Assembly: GCA_907165065.1 (NCBI GenBank)
Contig: OU015528.1
Coordinates: forward strand, 46,491,515 to 46,555,514
DNA: 64,000 nucleotides
Reading direction: 5' to 3'
Source: Caprimulgus europaeus
Lineage: Eukaryota; Chordata; Aves; Caprimulgiformes; Caprimulgidae
Under the pieces are notes generated by a model. That model saw nothing but the letters and a program-made list of their open reading frames with translations, was not told the origin of the DNA and made no database searches. The position numbers and the translations under genes are program-made. Each line of letters starts with the position of its first letter. The stretch's first letter is position 1. Shown piece after piece: positions 12,345-24,739 of this stretch.

Positions 12345-12626
12345 TAGGTTGCAGTAAGATCTTCCTAGAGCCTTCTTTTCTCCAGGCTGAACAACCCCAA
12401 CTCTCTCAGCCTTTCTTCATAAGAGAGGTGCTCCAGCCCTCTGATCATCATTGTGGCCCTCCTCTGGACCCGCTCTAACAGGTCCATGTCTTCTTTGTGC
12501 CGACAACTCCAGAGCTGGACCTGATATTCCAGGTGAGGTCTCACCAGAGCAGAGTAGAGGGGCAGAATTACCTCCCTCGACCTGCTGGCCAAGGTCACAG
12601 GTTTGCGCTGTAGTGTCCCCACCTAG
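12345..12626 (-). mobile_element. CR1 LINE fragment, C-terminal ORF2 segment
   Basis: Minus-strand translation contains [38 protein letters not shown] and [14 protein letters not shown], the highly conserved C-terminal end of CR1 ORF2. The fragment begins and ends abruptly and lacks the terminal octamers. It is in the same orientation as the neighbouring CR1 and corresponds to the segment missing from it. Confidence 0.92.
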
Positions 12627-14170
12627 CAAGCGCAGGGTGGAGGTACAGGTCTCCCGAAGAAGCCTGTTGTGTGGGGTGGCAGAAGCTGTGTAAGGGCTTC
12701 CCTGCACCTTCTGGTGCTTCTGCTGGCTTGGGTTGTGCAGAGAACATTTTCCGCCTGTTGTATGTAACCCTTTGCCCTTTAACTCAGGGGACACAAGCAG
12801 CATAAAACATTGCAATAAAGCAAATACAGTGTTTTCAGACCCTGTTCATCTCCATCAACAAGGCAACACCTTCTTCTGCCCCAGTCTATTACCTGCAATA
12901 TCTGGCCTGTAAGAGAGCCACTCCTGAGTGGCTCAATTCATCCTTCCGTTAAGTTGGGACAAGGCGCAGAGCGCAAGCACGTGCTTGCAGAGCACCATGA
13001 TGCTGGCTCTTTGCAATCTGTACCTCTGCGTTAGGCCTCCCAGGTGTCCTTAAATGCCAGATGGGACCAAATGCACCCACGTTTTGACTTCAGAAACTGC
13101 AGATGCATGGCAGGTTGGTCAGGCTGTTACATTCTGGCAATAACCCTGTCACTTTAGCATCATGGCTACAATAATTTCATAACACTGCTTTTGTCTAAAA
13201 TAGGTAGAAAGGGATGTAGGAGGTCGCACTGAGCTTTAGGTGTCATTGCCAGTGCTACTGCAGGGCTGCAAACACCACAATTTGTGTGTGGTGTGAATCC
13301 TTCTTCGTTGGCGTAATTTCTAAGAGGCGACTGCTCTCTTAATTTCTGTCTTCTTTGCCATAGTTCTTCGCCCTTTCTAGTGCTTGGATGGCTGACTCCC
13401 AAATGAACTAGCTTCCAGAGCAGTGCCTCTGCACAAGGGCTGGAGAAGTGCCTGGAGTCCAGGGCCTGGGCAGAGATCACTCAGGGCCCAGGGTAGGGAG
13501 GGCTCTTTGCTGACCAGTGCCTAATTCATTTCAGAGCCCTGCAGCCCACTTGCTGGTGTCAGCCCCAGCTCCTGATGACCAGCCTGGCGTCGGTGCCAGT
13601 TGTTGACCATCCTTGGCTGAGGGGATCAGCAACTGAAGGAAGGCAGAGAGTGAAGAAGAGCAGATCCATGCATTGATTTCCCAGGACAATGTCAGTGGCT
13701 GAAGAGAAGAACGAAGGCCCAGCAGAAGGGAGAATTTAGACAGAAGTTCAGGAATAATTGTGATGATGGAGGCTGCAATCACCTAAGCAAACTAGCTGGA
13801 CTCCTTCAGCTGCCTCTATTGTCCCTGAAGACAGGTCCTCCCAAAGAACAGTCCAGAGCACTACATTTTGGATCTGCTTGGATTTGCCTTCTGTAAGACC
13901 TGCTTTTCCTCTGTCAGTTATAGTGGGATGAGTAGAGAGTTCCTTGGCTAACAAAGAGGTCCAAGCTGGTTGAGTGCAAGTATCCATCCCCAGGATTTCT
14001 GTGAATTACCAGCAGGTGTGACTGCCCAGTGCCCTAAACCTTGTCCAGAGCAAGTCACAAAGGTGACATGCAGTCACACAAGGGACTATGGTGGGTAAGC
14101 ATACTAAGCAGGAGAGAATTTAAATCTGCCTCTTACAGTAATGACATGTTGCCATGCACTTTCTGGTCTG

Positions 14171-14206
14171 TATTTGTGGAGTTAACACCTGTTAGCTCCA
14201 CAAATA
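14171..14206. repeat. Near-perfect palindrome, 17-bp arms, 2-bp centre
   Basis: The left arm is TATTTGTGGAGTTAACA (14171-14187), the centre is CC, and the right arm is TGTTAGCTCCACAAATA (14190-14206). There is one mismatch, T14182 against G14195, which would be a G-U pair if transcribed. It lies in intergenic sequence. Confidence 0.85.
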
Positions 14207-17200
14207 GTCTCCAGGACTAAACACTCGTGTGTTTTGCTGTTTACTGCCACAAGATGCTGTGACCTCTATATCAGAAATATGTGTTACGGTTGTTATCAGT
14301 CTGTACATGAAATAGGGGAACATGTCACTGCTTAACACATGTAGGAGAGTTATTTCCTCCCCGTAATAATGCCATATGTAATTATACAACCTGCTCTAGA
14401 GTCAGACCCTGCATCTTCTGTACTGGAAAGCAATGTATGTGCTTCTCTCTGTAGTGAAGATGGTCTTCAGATGCATGCAGGTGTGGAACATCTGTCCCAT
14501 GCTATTAAAACATTTGAAAGAAATCAAGTCTCTGAGAAAAGATATTTGAACCATAACATTTCCCTACTTATGTTGAGTGAAAATTGTGTGTTTAATGCAA
14601 CCATAGTTAGAGTACTACTGTGTGCTGCAGAAAACCCCTTGTAATATGAACAAAACATGGGGAAAAATCCATCCTGAAATGAGCTTAAAAAATTATCCTG
14701 TTTTATAAGCTGAAAATTAATATTAACTGATCAATATCCTGATTTTTCCAGAATTGCTTTTATGGTTTCCCAAAATGCCAGTTGAATGATCAGATTTGCC
14801 CTCCTTGTACAAACAACAGTCTCTGTAACCTAATCACGAAACAAATAAAATCAACCATATGCTCTTACTTCAATTATTCACTTTTATTTCTATCATCACT
14901 GTACTTAAAAATCATCAACTTAATCAGAATCATGTTGCATTAGGTGCTGTATTTTGCTAAGAGTCCACCCTCCCTTTAGAGAGATGAGCAGGAGAGGCAG
15001 GGAGGGCAGGGACAGGAGGCAGGAGTGACTTTGCCCAGAGGATGGAGTGACAGAACTGCGAATGGAAACTGCCATAAATCTGTCCTGCCCACTGGGCAGT
15101 GTTGTCCCTCAGAGGAGCTCAAAAGTGTGCTGCTGAGCTGACAGAGGGAAGTTAATAGCCTAAACTCTAGTCTGGGGTCTCCAGGAATCTTTGTGTACCT
15201 CTGGTGAGAAGTTACGTTTTGCTATATTCTTGCTTGGGAAAAAACGTTTGTATTGGTACCAGCTTGATTTAAAATGCTTTCTTTAAACTTTATATTACAA
15301 ACTGTTTTTCTGTCTCAGTCTTAATTTGTTCCTGAATGAATCAGAATGAGAGCACTAAAGCTTTGTTTTTTATTAGAGAAATCGTTTTTCACAAGTTATT
15401 CGTCTGTTTTTAGAGCATCTATGCTATCTTTCCTTAAAAGAGCTTATTTGCATTTGCACAATGGAGCAGTAGGGGCTATTTTACAGTTCTTGTGCAGACT
15501 TTACAAAAAAGGTTTGTCTCATGTTTTTCTTTAATGTTACTTTTTCTACAGTGACACAGTTCTCCCGCAGTGCTTTGAGTTTGATACTTCTTTCCCTAAA
15601 AATAATTTATCTTCAGTGGAAGAGCTAAGAGAACAGGGGAAAACAGAATTAATTTTTCAAGGTTTTGGCTGCTGTTAACACAGGCAACAGCATGGCCACG
15701 AGGTGGTAGCAGTCTGTAAGGGAGGGACCGGAGGTGGCTCTAAGTGTTGCTTATTGATCCAAGGAGGCAAATACTGCCCGTAAGGAGCATTTGCAGTGTT
15801 CAGGTAGGGTTATTTTAGATCTATTTTTTGTTCACTTGTGTTATTTCACTTTGAGATAAAAATGTGTGATGTAGAGCAATGGGGGATAACTCCATAGCAT
15901 CTCGCTCATCAGCTGTAAGGCTTGGCCGAGCATGCCAAGTGCAAAGCCATTTAAAAATTGCTGGTGTAAGCAGTAGAGCCTATCTGCTTTTTGGGCTCTC
16001 CTAGTGGCATCCAGAATGGCATGGCCCCAGGTTGCAAAGTGCTGACCTCCTGCTTATTTCTTGGATCAATTCAGAGTAATGTAATGGGTTAACTTCATAC
16101 TGCCTGGCTTTGTGAGAGATCAGACATCATCCACCCTCCCTGGGCTGACATAAAGTTTGTGTTACTAGAAAAAGACCATGAAAACTCCATCATGTGCTCT
16201 GTCTGATTTGACAGAGACACAGTCATATGCCTACACGTGATCAAGATTAAATTTGTGCTGCTGAGTGATCTGGCAGCATGCAAACCCCTATTAATGTGCA
16301 TGAAACTACAGCTGGGGGCAAAAAATATGCTTTTGCTTCTACTGCTCCTGCTATCAGAAAAAGGAGGAGAAAGGGGAGCTTCTGACAATTGACTAGGGCA
16401 GACAACTGCAGGGGTCATTTTGATCTGGATTACAGTTACCAGAAAATATATAGGAGATTGTTCTGTAAACTGTTTCACTGCGAATTGTGGAAGAACTTAA
16501 TCCTTTCTTGGTGCATGGGAATTATGAGAAGGTGTGTGAAGACTGGCAGCACTAACATGTTATTACCCTGTATCTGCTTTACTTCATACTTGAGTGAAAT
16601 TTGCATATCAACAGGACTTAATATAAAGGCAACATTAAATTTACAGTATTATAAGGTTAATTTAACTCTGCAATGAAGATAAGCCCTGCATTTCTTGCTG
16701 CATTTCCATGCATAAATACTAGTTGTGCTGTGAATAGCAACAGTTTCATTTGGATGTGGTGCTCGTATGTGAATGCTCAGACACTTTGCAGCATGCAGTT
16801 TAAATCTTTCAAAGCAAAAAAAAGGATCTCAGTACTACTATGGGCTCACCATTTGTTGCATTTGCTTACTGAGAGCCATAACCAGCAGTCTGAACTGTTG
16901 TTTTCTCCGTGGAGTCCATCTTTACCCTTGTGCAAGTTTTTTTTCCTCAGTGCTAATGATTTAAACATCTGTTCATTGCTCAGTAAGATTGTCCCTGGAA
17001 ACAGAGAAGGAGTGAAAAAATGTCCTTCAACCCCAGTGGCTTGATTGACTAGATCCCCCTTGTCAGCCCATGCTATAGATACCTAAAGTTAGGAAAGATT
17101 AATCCCATCCTTAGAGACCTCTACCGTGCTGCTGATATAACTAAGCATAGAAAGCTGATGTGTAGATGGTGCCTAATGGGATCCTAGTCAGAGAGCTGGG

Positions 17201-17440
17201 TGCTGCAGGGGCTGTGTCCCTGGCTCAGCAAAGGGGCTTCAGTTAAGGTTTGTGAATCTGTCATAACCAGGCCTGCAGAGTCAGCCTATCCGGGGCAGAG
17301 CATGAACTACAGATAATAATCTTTCTCTCTTTTCCCCTCAACCAAATCTTCCCTCCCTGCCTACCCTGTCCTGCCCTTCCCGTAGGCTAATCTCTACTGC
17401 TGTTCCCAGTGCTCACATTGACTTCTACCCAGGCTGACCG

Positions 17441-17484
17441 TTTTTCACTGGTTTCATTATTTTTCACTAGACATTTTTCACTAG
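17441..17484. repeat. Three clustered copies of TTTTTCACTRG
   Basis: Copies lie at 17441-17451, 17460-17470 and 17474-17484. It is a short degenerate direct repeat of unknown origin. Confidence 0.6.
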
Positions 17485-20049
17485 TGTCTTTCTAACTACA
17501 GGGACAGTAAGAAAAAATTCCTTCCTCAGCTTTTGAAATAGCTGAAGATATAAGACAAGCTGCACTGGGCCAGCCCCAGGTTCACAGGCCTGCCATCCTG
17601 TTTCTGATAGTTGCCAAATTGGACACTGGGGGAAGATGTAGGGCCAGCTCACAGTGGTACTTTCAATCTGCAGAGGTCTGTCTCAAAGGTGTTCTAAATC
17701 AGAGACATCATATTTGAATCTAAATACATGAACTTTCATAAACAAGATACCAACATGTCAGTGTGTCTGAGATTGACCTATCTAATCCCTCCTTTCCCCT
17801 CCTTGCTCTCAACTGGGCATTGCTGGTTGTGTGGCTGTTTTATAAACTTGGGATTTACTTACAGGAACCAACTGAATTACTTTTTCTTATTTAAAAAAAA
17901 TAAATAATAATGAATTTTTTGTTGGCTTTAAACTCCCTAGGAATTGGCTGTAGTCAGAGAGCGAAGAAGCAGCTAATGAAAGCACTGCCATCTGGGATAA
18001 CAAGGGCCTTGTGGCAGGCCAGCGCTAGCAGGGCTGATGCATCTCAGTGCCAGTATGGAATCAGTGACTTAGAGAATTGCACTAAAGATTGCCTCTGATT
18101 TAACACTCAGTCATCCAGGGCATGGTCCTGCTGGGATAACCAGGCTCTGAAGAGTCCTGTGATTTAGGAAGACCTCTGTAAGGTGCAGTCCAACCAGAAG
18201 TCTTCTTTAGCTCAGAGAGTACAGCCCCAAATTGTAAAAATAAAGGCTGATCATAAGCAACATTGTGACACCAGTGCTAGGAGGAACCAGCTTTCCAAAA
18301 TGGCACAGAAATAGGGGAGGGAGAGGATGGAGGAAGATGCTCTGGGAGGGAAAAGTTGAGAGACCTGTTTTACAAAAGGGAAGGTGGGCAGACAGTATAT
18401 GCATACTGATGGAAAGCTCTGATCCTACAGCACTGTATCAATAAACAAGAGCATTTAGAGAACAGCTGACAGTTAAGGAGCACCAGCCTGACTTTACATT
18501 TCCCCAGCATGCAGTGATAGCCTAAAGCCAAATCCTTCTGAAGCTAACACAGTGGTTTGCAGTCTGCTTTCCTGCTTACCTCAATCTGGGAATGACACCA
18601 AGCGGTCCCCTGGTGGAATGGCAAATAGATTATTTTGCTTTGGTTTCTGATACCTGCTAAATTTCTAACATACCACCCTTAACACAGGCTGTTTTATGCT
18701 GATGCACAAGAACATGGAATATGCTTTGTTATTTGGTCTTTATCCAAGCTTGTTTTCTAGAGGTGATGTGGTCTGTGTAAAATACTCAGCATCCCTCCAG
18801 TGATTTCTGGACTAGCACGTAGGGGGCTTGTTTGTACTTGATAGCTCAGATGTCTTGGAGCTAGCTCCAGTTACAGCTGGAATATCTGAGCAGTGCTGTG
18901 CTGAGATAGCAGTTTGGACCTGGAGAACAGCAGAGCAGTTTCACTAGTGACTCCATTTCTCTGCAGGGAAAATTAGCTGGCCAGGCTGCTGTGCAGAGGT
19001 GTTAGGCTGCTTCCCAATTCAGAACTATTTTGGTGGGCATTAACTCTGTGATCTTTGCACCAGGCTCTGTTGTACAATGCTCTGTTGCCTGTTGCTATAC
19101 CAAACAGATCCGTGATATAACAGACAACATGACAAATATTAACCTAACAGAGGTTTTTTTTGTCTGTCTGTTGCAAGATAGCTGTACTCAGTTTAAGACA
19201 GTATGAAGTAGATCTAGTGATGCTTAATGAGTCAAGAAGATCCAGAGTGTCTGGGTAAATCTGCAAAGCAGACCTATAGGGCAGAAAACAAACAGTTCAA
19301 TAATGTTCCTACTCTCCAGATGAAAGCAAAGCCTCTTGACTCAGTGAAATAACAACAGCTCAGATAAAGTAGCACTAGAAAGGTGATGAAACCACTGCAC
19401 TAGCTTTAAGCTATCTGGCATGGATGCTGCTGAGGAAATTGGTGCAGCAGCAAGAATTATGCATGGGGTGCAAAATGCTGCTGAAGAGCTGTATAAAACC
19501 ATCATGGTTTCATGCTTCAGACACTCGAAACACTTATAATCTGGAAAGTGGTATGTATGAAGCAGATTCCTGCTCTTTAGTTGGGTTCATGGACTTTGCT
19601 AGACCATCTCCAATCTTGGATGAGTCTTTTACCTTTTTCCAATATATTTGCAAACATTTTCTAGTAAAGTGTGAGTTCCTGCCCATCAAATTAAAGTGTA
19701 GTGACAAGCATGTTACTTGCCTTGATTTGTTTTCCTGGACCCTTTAGAAATAGCTCATAGAGTCCCTGGGGACTGTAGACCACAGGCTGAAAATCACTTA
19801 ATAATTCTCTTTCCTGATGCCTTGCAGATTCCTGGGACACAACATCTCTTTCAGCAGAGAGACAAGGGTGATGCATCCATAAATGCAGTCATAGCTTATT
19901 TGAGACAGAAGGCATGTTTTCTAGGTCAGGACAGTGGGGTATGCATGGCAAAAAGAACCTGATAGAGAACAAAAGGGCGAAGTGACCTTTAGTGTATGAT
20001 AATGAATTGGTTTCTTAATTTCTTTTTGCATTTGAAACTTTTCTTTAGG

Positions 20050-20097
20050 AGGTGAGTGGGAGGTGAGGTGAGGTGAGAGGTAAGTGAGTTTATAGGG
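20050..20097. repeat. Small GGTGA-type purine-rich repeat
   Basis: Irregular repeats of GAGGT/GGTGA occur over about 45 bp, bordered by simple sequence. It is a degenerate minisatellite seed and not coding. Confidence 0.6.
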
Positions 20098-23000
20098 TAG
20101 GAAACACCGGTTAGACTTACTCTGCTGTGGCTAGTTTGTTTTTTTTTTTTGTTTTGACTCGGGGTTAGGAACAGTCTGTGACTGTTTCTTTCTTTTTCAA
20201 TTGTGTTTTTAACTTTTGGCCAAGTCATACAGTCTTGAAGATGCTTATTTTTATAGATTTCAGAAAACAAAATAAATAAAAGCAAGCTATTTGTATCTTC
20301 CTGCTTGTGTCATTCAAAGTCATAACTATGACTTTTACTGGTCAAAACAGGACCCAACAGCTGTTTTGCTAAAGCTGTCGAGAGCTCAGGTAATACTTAA
20401 TAGTGCTAAAGGTACAATATATTTTACCCAAATCCCTCTGTCTTTGCTTCCAGTAAGAGAAAGTTCTTATTTATGGGACAGCTATCAAAAGATGAAACTC
20501 ATGTTATAAGACTGCTTTTTTCTAAGTCAGTCTGTATCAGCAGCTGGAATTTCCTACAGTGGAAATCACTGCTTCCATGTAGGGGGAATTTGTCCTGAGA
20601 TACACACGCATCATTGTGGATGAGTATCCCGGCCCGCTCTGTGCTGCTCCTGGACCCACACAATGTTATTACTCCCCTCTCACATGGTAGGGTGGGTGAT
20701 GGGAGGCAGCAGGGCTCCCTATGCTCTGCATTCAGATGTCACGTATTACTCATCCCATGGTTTCTCTTCTGTCAGCTTCTGAAAACTCTCTAAATGTTTC
20801 TATGAATAAGGAACTTCCCTGTGTTTCAGTGCCAGAGTAAAGGGAAGCTCTGCTGAGGATGTAGCGTGCTTCCACCTGCCAGCCGTGGCTATTGAAGCCA
20901 ACCGCTGTGCTGTTGGGCAGTTCTGGCAGTGCATTTTGGAAGGCAAAAGTTACTCTGGCTCTCCTTTCCCCACTTTGAGATGGGCTCACAGGGCAACAAG
21001 AAAGTAGATAAAGGCTGGAAGGTGGCAAAGGGCAGTGGGGAGGGTCTTCCTTTGGCACAGCCTCACTCAGAATGATTTTGCATTGAAACCTGAGAAACAT
21101 GCTGGTAGGGCAGAAGTTTTAAGGCTCAGTTTTTACAGCCTTTTAAAGAGTGCCATTGTCAACAAAAGGAGATTTCTGCTATTTTTGGATCTAAAAAGTC
21201 CAATAAAAATTTAAGCAGGAAAACATACCAAAGTCACCCTTATTTTCTGTATTTACAGCTCCAGTCCTCACAATACACCACAGACATTACTGTCTGACCA
21301 TACAAGGCTGTGTCTTCAGTAAGAACATCTCTGTATTAAGGAAATTCCCCTTGAATTTGGCATGGCCAGGAGCTGAGTGCCCAGCACTGTCTGCAGAGAG
21401 TGAGCGGGGCACAGTGACCCTTGGATGATAGGCAGGTAGAAGCAGTACAAGCATATGGGGATCCCCAAGAGAGCAGGATATGTTTGCCAGCCACAGTCAT
21501 CATCCTCCAAAAGGAGCTTAAAGGAGGCAGTTGTGTGTGGGGAGTGGGAAGCTAGAAGTGGAGAGAGTGCCCAGTACCAGAACAAAAGCAATTCCACATC
21601 AGTCACAGTCTGTGCTTACAGGTACTGACAGCAAATCCAAGGGGCGGCCTTGCTTCTGCAGCTGGACTTTGAGGGAATAGGGGTGTCCTGGCTACCTTCT
21701 TGTTAATTAAACCTTATTTGCTACAATTTGTCCCTTATTGCAGTGTGTTTACCATATTTAAAGGCACTCAATCTCTCTAGGTGAGGAAGAATTTATAGCT
21801 TTTAATATTTGTCAAGCAACAATGTTCTAACCTGAAACTGAACGTTTGCTGTTGATTACAACTGGCCAAACAATGAATGACCACAACATCCTCTGTTTTG
21901 GAACACCAAGAGAAGTAGGAAAGTTTTGTACTGCTGTTTCTTCCAAGGCAAGTATTGGGGAAACTTGGAGGTGACAGCAAGCACACTGAGGTGTTTTTTT
22001 CTGTATTCTGAGATAAGCAAAGGGTGACACTTCTATTTATTTCTCTGTTAGGTATGAATGGATTTATTGCATGAACTCCTTGCCTAAGGATACCATAGAT
22101 ATTGAAGGTTTCTATAGGTTCAGAAAGTGTCCAGACTGAATCATGAAGGAAAAATTTCAAAGTGCCATGGAGCACAAAGACATGAACTCTGCCTCAGGAT
22201 GTCCTTGAGTGCAAATCACTGGAAGCTACCAAATCATGTTAGTGGTGTACTGTTATATATTACCACCTTCTTGTATTTTCTCCATTGCATCCATTACTGG
22301 CCACAGCTGGAGACAGAATACTGGGTTTAAGGGCCTTTTGTTTGATTTAGTAGAGACACTTACACCTTCTTATGCTTTTTTGAATGCTTCTGATTTAAAT
22401 TAGACATGCATAAGACAGCATTGAAGCCCTATTTTGTCTGTCCTATTGCAACAGGCTAGAAATTTTGCAGTGCCTATGTCAAACTTAGTGACATCGGTAT
22501 AATGTAGATGCCAATCTCCATTTTTTCAAAGACTTGTGTATGGATATACAGGCTATCAAATCTAAACACAAATTTAAATTCCCACTTGTGCACCAGTGGG
22601 TAAGGATGGTTGACAGACTGTCAAAACCAGCTGGGATCATCCTAGTGACATCCTGTGTATCTCTGACTTGAAAATTTCTCCAGTGGTCTCTCACAAGAGC
22701 TCAGTACTGCCTGAGCCACAGATGTTAGCCACAGCATATCTATCCTCCATCTTGTCACACAGTCTTGGTTTGAAGACCAAGGCACAGATCACATGGAAAG
22801 TTGTTTCTTAAGAGAAATGTGGTTCTTATCTGAATTTGTCAAACACTAGTTTCCAGCCACCGAATCTGATTTTACTTTTGTAGCTTGGAAGAAGGACTCA
22901 TCTCTTACCAGAAATCCGTTCCCATGAAGACATTGCTGAGTCTGATCAAATGGCCTTTTGACCATCTCTTTAGTAAACCAAACAGGGGTTATGGATCCCT

Positions 23001-24514
23001 GATGGAAAGCAATGAAGCCATTTTGGGTTACTGAGTACTGCTCAGCAGCTGAGCTGCAGCAATGGGTTGTGCTTGCGCTCTGAGCTTGCTGCAAGCAGAA
23101 AGGATAAATGCAAGCATAAGACAATGTGAACTGTATTTTATTTGGCAATTGGACAGCCAAAGAGGTTCTCTAACCCAGTCAGTGAGCAGTAACTTTTAAA
23201 GCTGTGGCAATCCCCTTGCTTTGGATGTGTGTCTGAGCCCTGAGATAATTTACCCACTCTGTGCACATCAAGTACCTCGTCACAAAGCTCAAGGGACTGA
23301 AGGGCCATGGAGACAGATTTCTCATTTTTAAGTAGTGTCATAGTGAAGACACATGAAGGGCAGTGAAGGGTTTGCACACTATTGTGTAGCTCCTGGCCAC
23401 AATTCCAGTTTGAAAGCAAGCCAGAAGATTTGTACTGTTGGGACCACTTGGGACCTTTATTTGGGGCTCACAGAGAAACTCCAGGCGGTTGCCACAGTAT
23501 GACTTTTCTCAGTCCTTCAAAAGAGGTGATTTAAAATTTGCTCTGTAATTAAATGATTATAACTAGCAGCATTTTGCTCTTGCTTGCAATTTAATTCATA
23601 TTAAATTTATCTCTATTGCTTTTTGTCTGCAGAAACTTGGGAATCTGTTTTTTAATTGACTTATTTAGATAGAACAAGAGATAAGGTTCTTCTGGGAGTA
23701 GGCACTCAAAGACTTCAGACTTCTCATTTTGAATCACTGTATCATCCCAGGGCCAGGGTAGTGAGGTTAAAGAAATATTCCTTCCTGCAGACTTTATCAA
23801 GAGCATCTTGGGATTAGAGTAGCTAATTATTCAGGTTAAGCACTGCTTGAAGTTCTGGTGAATGCAGATTTTATATACATAGAAAAGCTACTTGCTAGAA
23901 GGATGTAAAACCATGGCACTTTTTCAGTCAGGTTGTTCACCAGTTTGCACTGTGTTGGGTTTTTTTTGGAGCCTGACCTGATTCAGAGCATATGGAACTC
24001 AGTGGAAAAATTCCAGACTCCTGGCTTTAAATTAAGGAATTAAGTTGTATGTCTTAGTGCCATAGGATATTATTGCATTAAAGAGCTTATTAAGATAAAA
24101 ATGGGATTAGGCATTACCATCAATGAATGCAAAGAGGTTACACAGCTGAGATAAAGCTGCAAAGCTTTATTCTGCCTTTTAGGAAAATGGACTTAGACTG
24201 CAGCCAAGAAAAAATACTACATATCATAGCATTACTTACCATGAGATGCATTTTGTATCTTCCAAAGTGGCAAAAACTAGCACTAAAGGTAGGATGTGGA
24301 ACTAAAATCTCACTATTTTTTTCCAAGAAGCAATGGATCCAAGAAACACTGCTGATCAGTGAAATTAAAATGTCTCAAGTACATCCATGCTGTTTATTTT
24401 GAGCCTTAGATTTTTCCTTTTTAAGAATCAAGTTTTGGTTGCAGTTGCTCCCTTAGCCCCTAAAGAATCAGCAAAGGACCCCCAGTGCTGCAGGGAAGAA
24501 GCCTGGAAAGGAGA

Positions 24515-24739
24515 TAAGAGGAGAGGAGAGGAGAAGAGAAGAGAGGAGAGGAGAGGAGAGGAGAGGAGAGGAGAGGAGAGGAGAGGAGAGGAGAGGAGAG
24601 GAGAGGAGAGGAGAGGAGAGGAGAGGAGAGGAGAGGAGAGGAGAGGAGAGGAGAGGAGAGGAGAGGAGAGGAGAGGAGAGGAGAGGAGAGGAGAGGAGAG
24701 GAGAGGAGAGGAGAGGAGAGGAGAGGAGAGGAGAGGAGA
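24515..24739. repeat. (GGAGA)n pentanucleotide microsatellite
   Basis: About 40 almost uninterrupted copies of the pentamer GGAGA (equivalently GAGAG) form a pure purine strand. Only a few variant units (GATAAGA, GAAGA) occur, all at the left end. Long frames translate it as Arg-Gly-Glu-Glu-Arg-type or Leu-Ser-Ser repeats on the two strands; these are artefacts. Confidence 0.97.
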
